DNA from: Bifidobacterium breve
Lineage (GTDB): Bacteria; Actinomycetota; Acidimicrobiia; IMCC26256; PALSA-555
Length of the DNA stretch: 6,013 nucleotides
Reading direction: 5' to 3'
Assembly: GCA_945889545.1 (NCBI GenBank)
Contig: CAMDCC010000187.1
Location: forward strand, 1 to 6,013
Of this stretch, positions 1 through 5,614 are shown one piece after another. Within the stretch, counting starts at the first letter, position 1, and each line of letters opens with the position of its first letter. Both the position numbers and the translations under genes were made by a program. The notes beneath the pieces are model-generated. The model did no database searches and was not told the origin of the DNA. It worked only from the letters and a program-made list of their open reading frames with translations.

Positions 1-2
1 AC

Positions 3-125
3 GGTCAGCTCCGCCGCAACACCGACCGCCGCAACCGACACCGCCACGCCGCTCTTTGCCTGGCCACCACCGTGCTCATCGTCGGCAAACTCATCGACCA
101 CCGCGACCGATGGAACCTCAACTGA
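3..125 (+). CDS. Transposase C-terminal fragment (5' part outside window)
   Basis: An open frame runs in from the left edge and ends at a TGA at 123-125, giving about 40 residues. It reads GQLRRNTDRRNRHRHAAL, then CLATTVLIVGKLI, then DHRDRWNLN. The basic LRRNTDRR..HRHA stretch followed by a short hydrophobic helix and a final (D/W)RxRWN is the kind of C-terminus I associate with actinobacterial DDE transposases of the IS5-like group. That assignment is from memory of the family style, not from a search. No catalytic DDE residue lies inside the window, so neither activity nor completeness can be judged. No terminal inverted repeat could be recognised, because the other end is outside the window. 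It marks the edge of an accessory or rearranged segment left of the housekeeping cluster. Confidence 0.55.
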   Translation, partial: GQLRRNTDRRNRHRHAALCLATTVLIVGKLIDHRDRWNLN

Positions 126-176
126 GCACCTATCCGCTCAAGTCCTAAGAGGCGCAACGCAGCTGCAGTGCGATGC

Positions 177-192
177 ACCCTGAGTCCAGGGT
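177..192 (+). terminator. Small hairpin after the transposase fragment
   Basis: ACCCTG and CAGGGT form a perfect 6-bp stem around a 4-nt loop (AGTC), about 50 nt after the transposase stop. No T-run follows, so it is at best a weak or factor-dependent terminator. It could equally be structure inside the end of the insertion sequence. Confidence 0.2.
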
Positions 193-318
193 CTCGCGAA
201 GGCGCGCCGTCCGTCGATCTGGTGTGATGCTTAGCGTCGTGGAGCGTCCCTGGTTCAGCGCCGCGTCCACCGCACCACGCTCCGTCGCACCGTGTGCCGC
301 GGAGTTCGTTGGCAAACC

Positions 319-344
319 GTTGGCACGCTCGACAGCGCGCCAAC
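319..344 (-). terminator. Hairpin downstream of the tRNA-Cys fragment
   Basis: GTTGGC pairs with GCCAAC over 6 bp. After one A/C mismatch the stem continues for 3 bp and closes a 6-nt loop. On the minus strand it lies past the ends of the SepIVA-like gene and the tRNA fragment, and is followed by GGTTTGCC, which is only slightly T-rich. It could be the transcription end for the minus-strand cluster, but there is no proper U-tract. The function is inferred from position only. Confidence 0.25.
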
Positions 345-376
345 TCAAAATCGTGCGTTGACCAGCACAAATAGAG

Positions 377-419
377 AGGCGTCGGCGGGAATCGAACCCA
401 TGTTCAGAGTTTTGCAGGC
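377..419 (-). pseudogene. tRNA-Cys(GCA) 3' half, 5' half missing
   Basis: Read on the minus strand this is the 3' half of a tRNA. It has anticodon loop CTGCAAA (anticodon GCA at 415-413), a short variable region, TTCGATT T-loop with flanking GGG/CCC, a 7-nt acceptor strand CGACGCC (384-378) and discriminator T (377) as expected for tRNA-Cys. CCA is not encoded. The 5' half is absent: immediately upstream on the same strand is the stop codon and coding sequence of the SepIVA-like gene. The 5 nt before the loop (TAGGC) cannot pair properly with ACTCT after it. The T-stem has one A/C mismatch and one T/G pair. It therefore cannot fold as a tRNA and is a relic. It may be an att-type 3' tRNA segment left by an integrase-mediated event, or one side of a rearrangement joint. 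Confidence 0.65.
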
Positions 420-971
420 CTATCCGCCGTCTTGGTCGAACACGTCTTGGCCCAACTCGTCGTCCGGTTCCTCACCAAGGGCCGACGGCGGGACCTGGAG
501 GCGCGTGCGGCCTTTGCGAATCGTGGCGAGCGTGCGCTGGAGGCCGTCTTCGAACGCTGCGAGCCGGGCGTCGATGTAGTCCTCGGCTTCGTGACGCATG
601 CGACGGCTGTCGGCCTCGGCAAGGGCGATGATCTCGTCAGCAGTGCTGCGGGCCTCGCGGGAGATCTCGGTGCGCTCGACCATGCGCTCGGCCTGCACTC
701 TCGCCGTCTCGATCAATGCCGCGGCCTCCCGGCGCGCCTCGGCGAGGAACTCGTCGCGCTCCTTGAGCAAGAAGCGCGCCTCACGCAGCTCACCGGGCAG
801 GAAGGCGACGATGTCCTCGAGCAGGGTGAGCGCCTCGTCGCGGTTCACGAGCACCGACGCCGACATCGGCATCATGCGCGCCGTCTCGACCAGCTCGCGC
901 AGGTCGTAGAGCAGGTCTTCGAGGCCGCGCGACCCCGCAATCGCGGGTTGGGGCAGACCGGGCTCCGTCAT
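420..971 (-). CDS. SepIVA-like DivIVA-family coiled-coil septation protein
   Basis: A 183-residue protein without signal peptide or membrane segment. Residues about 16-60 (GLEDLLYDLRELVETARMMP, then VNRDEALTLLEDIVAFLP) match the start of the actinobacterial DivIVA-like proteins typified by mycobacterial SepIVA (Rv2927c). Residues about 60-155 are a long charged Ala/Glu/Arg helix, a likely coiled coil. The last 20 residues are acidic and probably disordered. SepIVA proteins act at the division septum and inner membrane. A role in septation or polar growth is inferred here from family and position. It follows coaD, as in related genomes, with a 36-nt gap. The ATG at 971 has GAGG 8 nt upstream. 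The TAG stop lies directly against the tRNA-Cys fragment, so the native C-terminus may have been altered by that joint. Databases may label such proteins 'ATP synthase subunit B-like' because of the coiled coil. Confidence 0.8.
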   Translation of the reverse strand: MTEPGLPQPAIAGSRGLEDLLYDLRELVETARMMPMSASVLVNRDEALTLLEDIVAFLPGELREARFLLKERDEFLAEARREAAALIETARVQAERMVERTEISREARSTADEIIALAEADSRRMRHEAEDYIDARLAAFEDGLQRTLATIRKGRTRLQVPPSALGEEPDDELGQDVFDQDGG

Positions 972-977
972 GCTCTC

Positions 978-1014
978 AACCTCATGGCCCGAGCCTCATC
1001 CCAAACCTCATGGC
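978..1014 (-). repeat. Repeated ATGAGG motif in the coaD/sepIVA-like gap
   Basis: An 11-bp direct repeat (plus strand AACCTCATGGC) occurs at 978-988 and 1004-1014, with a partial third CCTCAT copy at 994-999. One copy carries the coaD stop codon and the other carries the GAGG ribosome-binding site of the SepIVA-like gene. It is probably a small local duplication in the intergenic linker. Confidence 0.4.
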
Positions 1015-1505
1015 TTCGTCTTGGCTGGCTCCCCGAAGCGCTCGGCGAGCCGCTTGGCGACGATCGCGGGGACCATGCTCGAGACGTCGCCACCGAACTT
1101 GGCCACCTCGCGTACGAGGCTCGACGACAAGAACGAGTGCTGGGGGCTCGTGGAGATGAAGAACGTGTCGATCCCCGACAGGCGCTGGTTCATCTGCGCC
1201 ATCTGGAGCTCGTAGTCGAAGTCGGAGATCGCTCGCAGGCCCTTGACGATGGCCGAGGCCGTGTGCTCCTTGGCGAAGTCGACAAGGAGGCCTTTGAAGA
1301 ACTCGATCTTGATGTTCGTCAGGTGCGCCGTCACCTCGTGCAGCATCTCTTGACGCTCTTCGAGGGTGAACAGCGACTGGGCCTTCTGCGGGTTGCGGAT
1401 CACCGCCACAATGACTTGGTCGAAGTGACGGGCCGTACGTTCGATGATGTCGAGGTGCCCAAGGGTCACGGGATCGAACGAACCCGGGCAAAGCGCGGTG
1501 GCCAC
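1008..1505 (-). CDS. coaD: Phosphopantetheine adenylyltransferase (CoaD)
   Basis: CoaD (PPAT, EC 2.7.7.3) transfers AMP from ATP to 4'-phosphopantetheine, giving dephospho-CoA, the fourth step of CoA synthesis from pantothenate; cytosolic, usually a hexamer. The 165 residues match the family's usual length of about 160. Visible motifs are the N-terminal nucleotidyltransferase signature CPGSFDPVTLGHLDI (residues 6-20) with T14-x-G16-H17, VKGLRAISDFDYE (87-99), and the C-terminal ATP-binding SSSLVRE (127-133). No key residue appears lost, so it should be active. The start is GTG at 1505, confirmed by an excellent ribosome-binding site 7 nt upstream and by alignment to the conserved N-terminus. 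It lies 52 nt after rsmD and 36 nt before the SepIVA-like gene on the same strand, consistent with co-transcription. Confidence 0.97.
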   Translation of the reverse strand: MATALCPGSFDPVTLGHLDIIERTARHFDQVIVAVIRNPQKAQSLFTLEERQEMLHEVTAHLTNIKIEFFKGLLVDFAKEHTASAIVKGLRAISDFDYELQMAQMNQRLSGIDTFFISTSPQHSFLSSSLVREVAKFGGDVSSMVPAIVAKRLAERFGEPAKTKP

Positions 1506-1512
1506 GGCCGTT

Positions 1513-1520
1513 CCCCTCCT
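1513..1520 (-). promoter_or_regulatory. Strong ribosome-binding site for coaD
   Basis: Minus-strand AGGAGGGG ends 7 nt before the GTG start of coaD. It is the best Shine-Dalgarno match in the window and fixes GTG 1505 as the start. Confidence 0.8.
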
Positions 1521-1557
1521 GCTTGCTTTCGGGCTGCGTGAGTGAGAGCTGCGAGCG

Positions 1558-2127
1558 TCAGAGCAGCACGTCGGTCGTGTGCACGACCGTCATGAGCGTA
1601 TCCCCGTACTTGCGCTGCCACGAGGTCGACCAACCATCGGGCGGACCCCAGGTGGGCCCTCGGCGCTCCACGACCACCACCGCATCCTCGGCCAGGCACC
1701 CCGACGCTCGCAGCGCGTCCAGCACGGCCACCAATTCGTCGTCGGGGACCTCATAGGGAGGGTCGCAGAACACGAGATCGACATCGGCCGAGTCGGCCCG
1801 GCGGCTCCCGAGGTATCGCAGGACCGTGCTCCCCACCACCTGAGCGCGATCCGTGAATCTGGTCGTCGCAAGGTTCTGCACGCAGGCTCGGCGAGCCTCG
1901 CGGTCGTCGTCGACGAGCACCGCGCGCTCGGCGCCCCGCGAAAGCGCCTCGATCGCCATCGCGCCGCTTCCCGCGAACAGATCCAGGACCACGGCGCCCC
2001 CGACGAATTCGCCCAACGCCGAGAACAACGCCTCCCGCGCTCGTTCTGTCGTCGGGCGAGCGTCGGGCGGCGCGACGAGGTGCAGCCCGCCGGCCTCGCC
2101 GGCGACGACTCGGAGACGGCCAGCCAT
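1558..2127 (-). CDS. rsmD: 16S rRNA (guanine966-N2)-methyltransferase RsmD
   Basis: RsmD uses S-adenosylmethionine to methylate N2 of G966 in 16S rRNA during 30S assembly (EC 2.1.1.171). Counting from the ATG at 2127 the protein has 189 residues. Visible parts are the family N-terminus RLRVVAG (4-10), RPTTERAREALF (24-35), SAM-binding motif I VLDLFAGSG (47-55), the acidic VLVDDD after strand 2 (70-75), and catalytic motif IV CDPPY (121-125), as in N2-guanine methyltransferases. A GTG at 2157 would add ten residues (VRQSNVRQSG), but these come from a 15-bp tandem duplication and have no counterpart in the family. I therefore prefer ATG 2127, although its ribosome-binding site is weak. It is normally directly downstream of recG; here the DUF853 relic on the other strand lies between them, so it may need its own promoter in 2128-2220. 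I could not identify one. Confidence 0.93.
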   Translation of the reverse strand: MAGRLRVVAGEAGGLHLVAPPDARPTTERAREALFSALGEFVGGAVVLDLFAGSGAMAIEALSRGAERAVLVDDDREARRACVQNLATTRFTDRAQVVGSTVLRYLGSRRADSADVDLVFCDPPYEVPDDELVAVLDALRASGCLAEDAVVVVERRGPTWGPPDGWSTSWQRKYGDTLMTVVHTTDVLL

Positions 2128-2130
2128 CCC

Positions 2131-2160
2131 TGACTGTCGCACGTTTGACTGTCGCACGTT
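2131..2160. repeat. Perfect 15-bp tandem duplication before rsmD
   Basis: TGACTGTCGCACGTT occurs twice in tandem (2131-2145 and 2146-2160) with no mismatch, in the leader of rsmD. On the minus strand each copy carries a GTG. The upstream GTG opens a frame into rsmD (five extra codons per copy), so a gene finder may choose too long a start. The absence of divergence suggests a recent duplication. Confidence 0.85.
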
Positions 2161-2211
2161 CAGAGCGGTTGTTCAGGGCGGGCGTCTGGGGCGAGCAATT
2201 GGGCGGACCCG

Positions 2212-2217
2212 TAGAGT
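2212..2217 (+). promoter_or_regulatory. Possible -10 element for the HerA-like relic
   Basis: TAGAGT fits the actinobacterial -10 pattern TAnnnT and lies 6 nt before ACG at 2224, where a leaderless ATG start might once have been. No convincing -35 is visible at the right distance. Weak support, from position and pattern only. Confidence 0.2.
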
Positions 2218-2220
2218 GCG

Positions 2221-3319
2221 ACGACGGCCAAGAAGCAGGGAGCCGACACCGAGACCGCCTCTGCTGAGTCTGCCCCTTCTGAATTTGGCATCCGCATCAA
2301 CGAGGCCTACGCGACCGAGGGCAAGGCCTTGCTCCTCGGTGCAGCCGTGAAGGGCGACGCGGTGCTGGCCGACGCGCGCGTGCAGATCCCGCTGGCGATG
2401 ATGACCCGGCACGGCGGGCGTGCTGCTACGCGACATCGTCGAGCTCGAGCAGCAGGGTGGCGAGTCGTTCTTCGGCGTGCCCGAGGTCGAGCTCGAAGAC
2501 GTGCTGCGTGGCGGGTCGCTCAACTTGCTCGAGCTCCCCGCCGTCCAGGACCGACCCCGGTTGTTCTCCACCTTCCTCATGTGGCTGCTCGCCGAGCTGT
2601 TCGAGAACCTCCCCGAGGTGGGCGACCTCGACCAGCCCAAGCTCGTGTTCTTCTTCGACGAAGCGCACTTGCTGTTCAACGACGCACCGAAGGAGTTCGT
2701 CGAGCAGGTCACCCAGACCGTGCGGCTCATCCGCTCGAAGGGTGTCGGCATCTTCTTCATCACCCAGCTCCCCGACGACGTCCCGTCCGATGTGCTCGCG
2801 CAGCTCGGGAACCGCATCCAGCACGCGCTGCGCGCCCACACGCCGCGCGACGCCAAGGCACTCAAGGCCGCGGTCACCACATATCCGAAGACCGACGACT
2901 ACGACCTCGAAGAAGACCTCACGCGCATGGGTATCGGTGAGGCGATGATTACGCTGCTCGACGACAAGGGCGTCCCGACACCGGTCGTGTGGACGCGGCT
3001 GGCGCCGCCCACTTCGAACATCGGCAACGCCGGCCGTTCCGACGTGAAAGCCGCCGCGGAGTCAAACGACCGCTGGTCGCACTACTCGACCGAGGAGAAC
3101 CGCGAGTCGGCCGAGGAGAAGCTGAAGGCGCGCCTCGAGCGCGCGACCGAAGAGTCACGCGACGCCAACTCGACGGGCAGCGACTCGAAGAGCAGCGGAA
3201 GTAGGCCTTCGACGAAAGACGACGACGGTGTTGTCGAGAAGGTGCTGAAGTCGCGCGAGGGGCGATCGATGATCAACACCGTGCTGCGCGGGATCTTCAG
3301 CATCCTGGGTCGTCGATAG
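2221..3319 (+). pseudogene. HerA-like ATPase (DUF853 family), internally deleted and frameshifted
   Basis: Two pieces of one DUF853/YjgR-type HerA-like ATPase lie in different frames. Piece 1 (2221-2415) reads from TAKKQGAD through FGIRINEAYATEGKALLLGA to VQIPLAMMTRHG, the N-terminus up to the residues just before the P-loop. Piece 2 (from about 2411, +1 frame, to TAG 3317-3319) starts at TAGVLLRDIVELEQQGG and continues with Walker B-type KLVFFFDEAHLLF, VRLIRSKGVGIFF, QLGNRIQHALRAHTPRD and the charged C-terminal tail ending SILGRR. The Walker A region and roughly 170-200 residues between them are missing, judging from usual family length near 500. Piece 1 has no ATG, GTG or TTG at its expected start (ACG ACG GCC AAG AAG, with stop TAG at 2212 in frame). 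Piece 2 alone could give 299 residues from GTG 2420, without ATP binding and without a good ribosome-binding site. It lies opposite to its neighbours, between rsmD and recG. A misassembly could mimic the deletion. Confidence 0.88.
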
Positions 3320-3342
3320 GGGTCGTCGATAGGGGGTCGTCG
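3308..3342. repeat. 13-bp tandem repeat across the DUF853 stop codon
   Basis: GGTCGTCGATAGG occurs at 3308-3320 and again at 3321-3333, followed by a partial third copy (GGTCGTCG, 3335-3342, shifted by 1 nt). The first copy carries the last codons and TAG stop of the HerA-like relic. The array fills most of the 26-nt gap between the two converging gene ends. No terminator hairpin with a T-run is visible here. Confidence 0.75.
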
Positions 3343-3345
3343 CCG

Positions 3346-5478
3346 TTAGCTCTTGAAGAGGAACTCCACCGCGTCGCCGAGCAGGTCTTCCACTTCCTCC
3401 CGCAATTGCTGATGACGTTCCAACCCGGGGTCCTCGTCGAGGATCGCTTCGGCTACCGCACGCGCCTCGATCACCACCGGCTCGTCGCGTGGAAGTCGAC
3501 CGAGCTTGAGGTCGCTCCAGCCCGACTGGCGTTCGCCGAACACGGCGCCCTCCCCGCGGATCTCGAGGTCGCGCTCGGCGAGCTCGAACCCGTCCGACGA
3601 GTCGCGCATCGCCTCCAGCCGCGCCTTCGCCTCCGGCGTCGCCGGATCCGCCAGCAGATAGCACCATGAGGGGTGCTCGCCGCGACCGATGCGACCGCGG
3701 AGCTGGTGAAGCTGGAGCAGACCGAAGCGATCGGCGTCTTCCACGATCATCACTGTGGCGTTCGGTACGTCGACGCCAACTTCGATCACCGTTGTGGCCA
3801 CGAGCACGTCGAGCTCGCCTTCGCGAAAGGCGCGCATGATCGCCTCCTTGTCGCGGGAGTGCATCTGCCCGTGTAGCAACCCCAGCCGCAAGCCGCGCAG
3901 CTCCTCGGCCTCGAGGCGCTTGTGCTCCTCGGTCGCGGCTTTGGCCTCGAGCTTCTCCGAACCTTCGACGAGTGGGCAGACCACATACGCCTGCCGTCCG
4001 GCCGCCACCGCTTCTCGCAGGCGTTCGTAGACCGGGACCCGTTCCAACGGACTGGGCCCGACCACCTCGGTCGTGATCGGTGAGCGACCGGCGGGAAGCG
4101 TGCGCAGCTCGGACTTGTCGAGGTCGCCGTAGATGAGCATCGCCGCGGTGCGCGGGATCGGCGTGGCCGTCATCACGAGCACATCTGGCTCATGACCTTT
4201 TCCGCGCAACAAGTCGCGTTGCTCGACGCCGAAGCGGTGCTGCTCGTCGATCACCGCGAGGCCGAGGCGCGCGAACTCGACGCCCTCGTAGATGAGCGCG
4301 TGTGTGCCGACGAGGATGTCGATCTCCCCCCCGCGCAGACCTTCGGCGATCTTCCGACGGTCCGCCGCGCCGGTTCGGTTGGTGAGCAGCGCGACCGCGA
4401 CCGGACGTTCCCCCAGCAGGCTGCCTTCCGCCGGAACCTGGAGGCCATCGAGCAGCGCGCGCAGCGTGAGGTCGTGTTGCTCGGCGAGCACCTCGGTGGG
4501 CGCCATGAACGCGCCCTGGTACCCGCCTTGCACGGCAACGAGCAACGCGCTGAGCGCCACCACCGTCTTCCCCGACCCCACCTCGCCTTGCAGCAGCCGG
4601 TGCATGGGTGCCGGCGCGGCCATGTCCTTCACGATCTCGGCGAGCGCGCGTTCCTGGTCGGCGGTGAGTGGGAACGGGAGCGACCCATGGAACGCCGCGC
4701 GCAACTCGCCTTCCGGTTCGTGCTCGATTCCGCTGCGATCGCGCTCGAGGGCACGCTTGCGCGCCACGAGACCGACCTGCATGCGGAGGAACTCGTCGAA
4801 AGTGAGCCGCTTCCGTGCCTCGTCAGCATCACCCATCGACGATGGTCGGTGGATGTCGGTGTACGCGGTCGTGCGATCGACCAGTCCGCGGCTGCGCACG
4901 ATTGCGCGATCGACCGGGTCGGCAAAACTGCGCGCCTCGGCGCGCTTGAGCATCTCAGCCGCGAGCTTTCGGATCTCCCAGCTGTTCACGTTCGCCTTGC
5001 CTGATTGCGCGTAGACGGGCAACAGCACGCCGGTGTTCTGCTCACCCGCACTTCCCAACACATCGAGCGCCGGGTTCACCATCTGGCGTCGGCCGCGGTA
5101 GAGGTCGACCTTGCCGAACACCGAGATCTCGGTGCCTTCGGCGATGTTCGCCCGGTACGGCTGATTGAAGAAGGTGAGCCGGAGATACGACGTACCGTCG
5201 AACACCTCCATCTCCACCATCGGCTGCCGATTACGTGGACGACGCACGCTGACCTTCTTCACCTCACCCGCAACGGTCGCCTGCTCGCCGATCCCGAGCT
5301 CGGCGATGTCCTGCGTGCGCGTGCGGTCGTGGTAGCGGCGCGGGTAGTGCTCGAGTAGGTCGAGCACCGACACCAACTCCATGATTGCCAACCGCTCGGC
5401 GAGCTTCGGGCCGACCGCCTTGAGATCTGACAATGGCCGGTCGCGCAGCTCGCGCAGCGTGATGCCAGCCTCAGTCAC
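3346..5478 (-). CDS. recG: ATP-dependent DNA helicase RecG
   Basis: RecG is a monomeric superfamily 2 translocase that reverses stalled replication forks and processes branched DNA, D-loops and R-loops. From GTG 5478 the protein has 710 residues, normal for the family. The N-terminal wedge/OB part spans about 1-230. The helicase motifs follow: GEVGSGKT Walker A (298-305), APTEVLA (326-332), DEQHRFGV in place of DEAD/H (411-418), MTATPIPRT (436-444), LLHGQMH (534-540), ATTVIEVGVDVPNA (561-574), LHQLRGRIGRG (590-600), and the TRG-type segment RGEGAVFGERQSG (641-653). All look intact. GTG 5478 is chosen because it leads straight into the conserved LRELRDRPLSDLKAVGPKLAERL region and has GAGG 5 nt upstream. 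The frame remains open 32 codons further to GTG 5574, but that part is encoded by the repeat array (ERSGATHGE, ERSAATHGE) and is probably untranslated. The TAA stop at 3346 faces the DUF853 relic. Confidence 0.97.
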   Translation of the reverse strand: MTEAGITLRELRDRPLSDLKAVGPKLAERLAIMELVSVLDLLEHYPRRYHDRTRTQDIAELGIGEQATVAGEVKKVSVRRPRNRQPMVEMEVFDGTSYLRLTFFNQPYRANIAEGTEISVFGKVDLYRGRRQMVNPALDVLGSAGEQNTGVLLPVYAQSGKANVNSWEIRKLAAEMLKRAEARSFADPVDRAIVRSRGLVDRTTAYTDIHRPSSMGDADEARKRLTFDEFLRMQVGLVARKRALERDRSGIEHEPEGELRAAFHGSLPFPLTADQERALAEIVKDMAAPAPMHRLLQGEVGSGKTVVALSALLVAVQGGYQGAFMAPTEVLAEQHDLTLRALLDGLQVPAEGSLLGERPVAVALLTNRTGAADRRKIAEGLRGGEIDILVGTHALIYEGVEFARLGLAVIDEQHRFGVEQRDLLRGKGHEPDVLVMTATPIPRTAAMLIYGDLDKSELRTLPAGRSPITTEVVGPSPLERVPVYERLREAVAAGRQAYVVCPLVEGSEKLEAKAATEEHKRLEAEELRGLRLGLLHGQMHSRDKEAIMRAFREGELDVLVATTVIEVGVDVPNATVMIVEDADRFGLLQLHQLRGRIGRGEHPSWCYLLADPATPEAKARLEAMRDSSDGFELAERDLEIRGEGAVFGERQSGWSDLKLGRLPRDEPVVIEARAVAEAILDEDPGLERHQQLREEVEDLLGDAVEFLFKS

Positions 5479-5484
5479 GCTGTC

Positions 5485-5614
5485 CTCACCATGGGTCGCT
5501 GCGCTGCGCTCCTCACCATGGGTTGCTCCGCTGCGCTCCGTGGTCAGGCATTCCCGAACACGGCTCCGCTGCACTCAATGGTCCCGCGTTCCCGCCCACG
5601 GCTCCGCTGCGCTC
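5485..5614 (-). repeat. GAGCGCAGCGGAGC repeat array between DAK gene and recG
   Basis: Read on the minus strand, four tandem units all begin with GAGYGCAGCGSAGC. Two are 38-nt units (5577-5614 and 5539-5576), in which the core is followed by CGTG, a GCGGGAA/TCGGGAA-like stretch and ACCA. Two are 27-nt units (5512-5538 and 5485-5511), in which it is followed by (A/G)ACCCATGGTGAG. The two 27-nt units differ at two positions. The array begins at the base after the DAK-gene TAG and ends 6 nt before the recG start, so it makes up nearly the whole intergenic space. The last unit provides the GAG of the recG ribosome-binding site. It looks like a dispersed intergenic repeat family that has been amplified locally; no other copy of the core was seen in this window. 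Confidence 0.85.

Larger units (their letters stand above)
126..376. other. Gene-free interval between transposase end and tRNA fragment
   Basis: About 250 bp without a credible gene on either strand. The open frames here are short, arginine-rich and lack ribosome-binding sites, so I read them as GC-rich chance frames. The interval holds two small hairpins (177-192 and 319-344), an interrupted inverted repeat (154-176, GCAACGCA facing TGCGATGC across 7 nt), and a short direct repeat CGTTGGCA near 307-324. It may contain the outer end of the insertion sequence whose transposase ends at 125, but no boundary can be fixed from the sequence alone. Confidence 0.5.

Noticed and set aside
154..176. 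Interrupted inverted repeat GCAACGCA / TGCGATGC as an insertion-sequence end
   Set aside because: It is short with a mismatch, has no partner at the other end of the element inside the window, and shows no flanking target duplication.
377..420. Intact, split or permuted tRNA gene
   Set aside because: The anticodon stem cannot form and no matching 5' half (beginning GGCGTCG) was found on the minus strand downstream within the window.
432..1541. Long plus-strand open frame of 369 codons opposite coaD and the SepIVA-like gene
   Set aside because: It is antisense to two well-supported genes, crosses both of them and their gap, and shows no recognisable domain. Long antisense frames are common in high-GC DNA.
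2420..3319. Functional 299-residue ATPase starting at GTG 2420
   Set aside because: It lacks the P-loop and the first third of the domain, there is no clear ribosome-binding site, and the missing N-terminus is present just upstream in another frame.
4192..5014. Plus-strand open frames of 240-270 codons opposite recG
   Set aside because: They mirror the conserved RecG coding sequence and have no family motif of their own.
5479..5574. N-terminal extension of RecG from GTG 5574
   Set aside because: The extra 32 residues are encoded by the repeat array, have no counterpart in RecG, and GTG 5478 has a good ribosome-binding site directly before the conserved region.
5485..5614. CRISPR array
   Set aside because: The repeats are directly adjacent and degenerate, with two unit lengths, no unique spacers of constant size and no cas genes.
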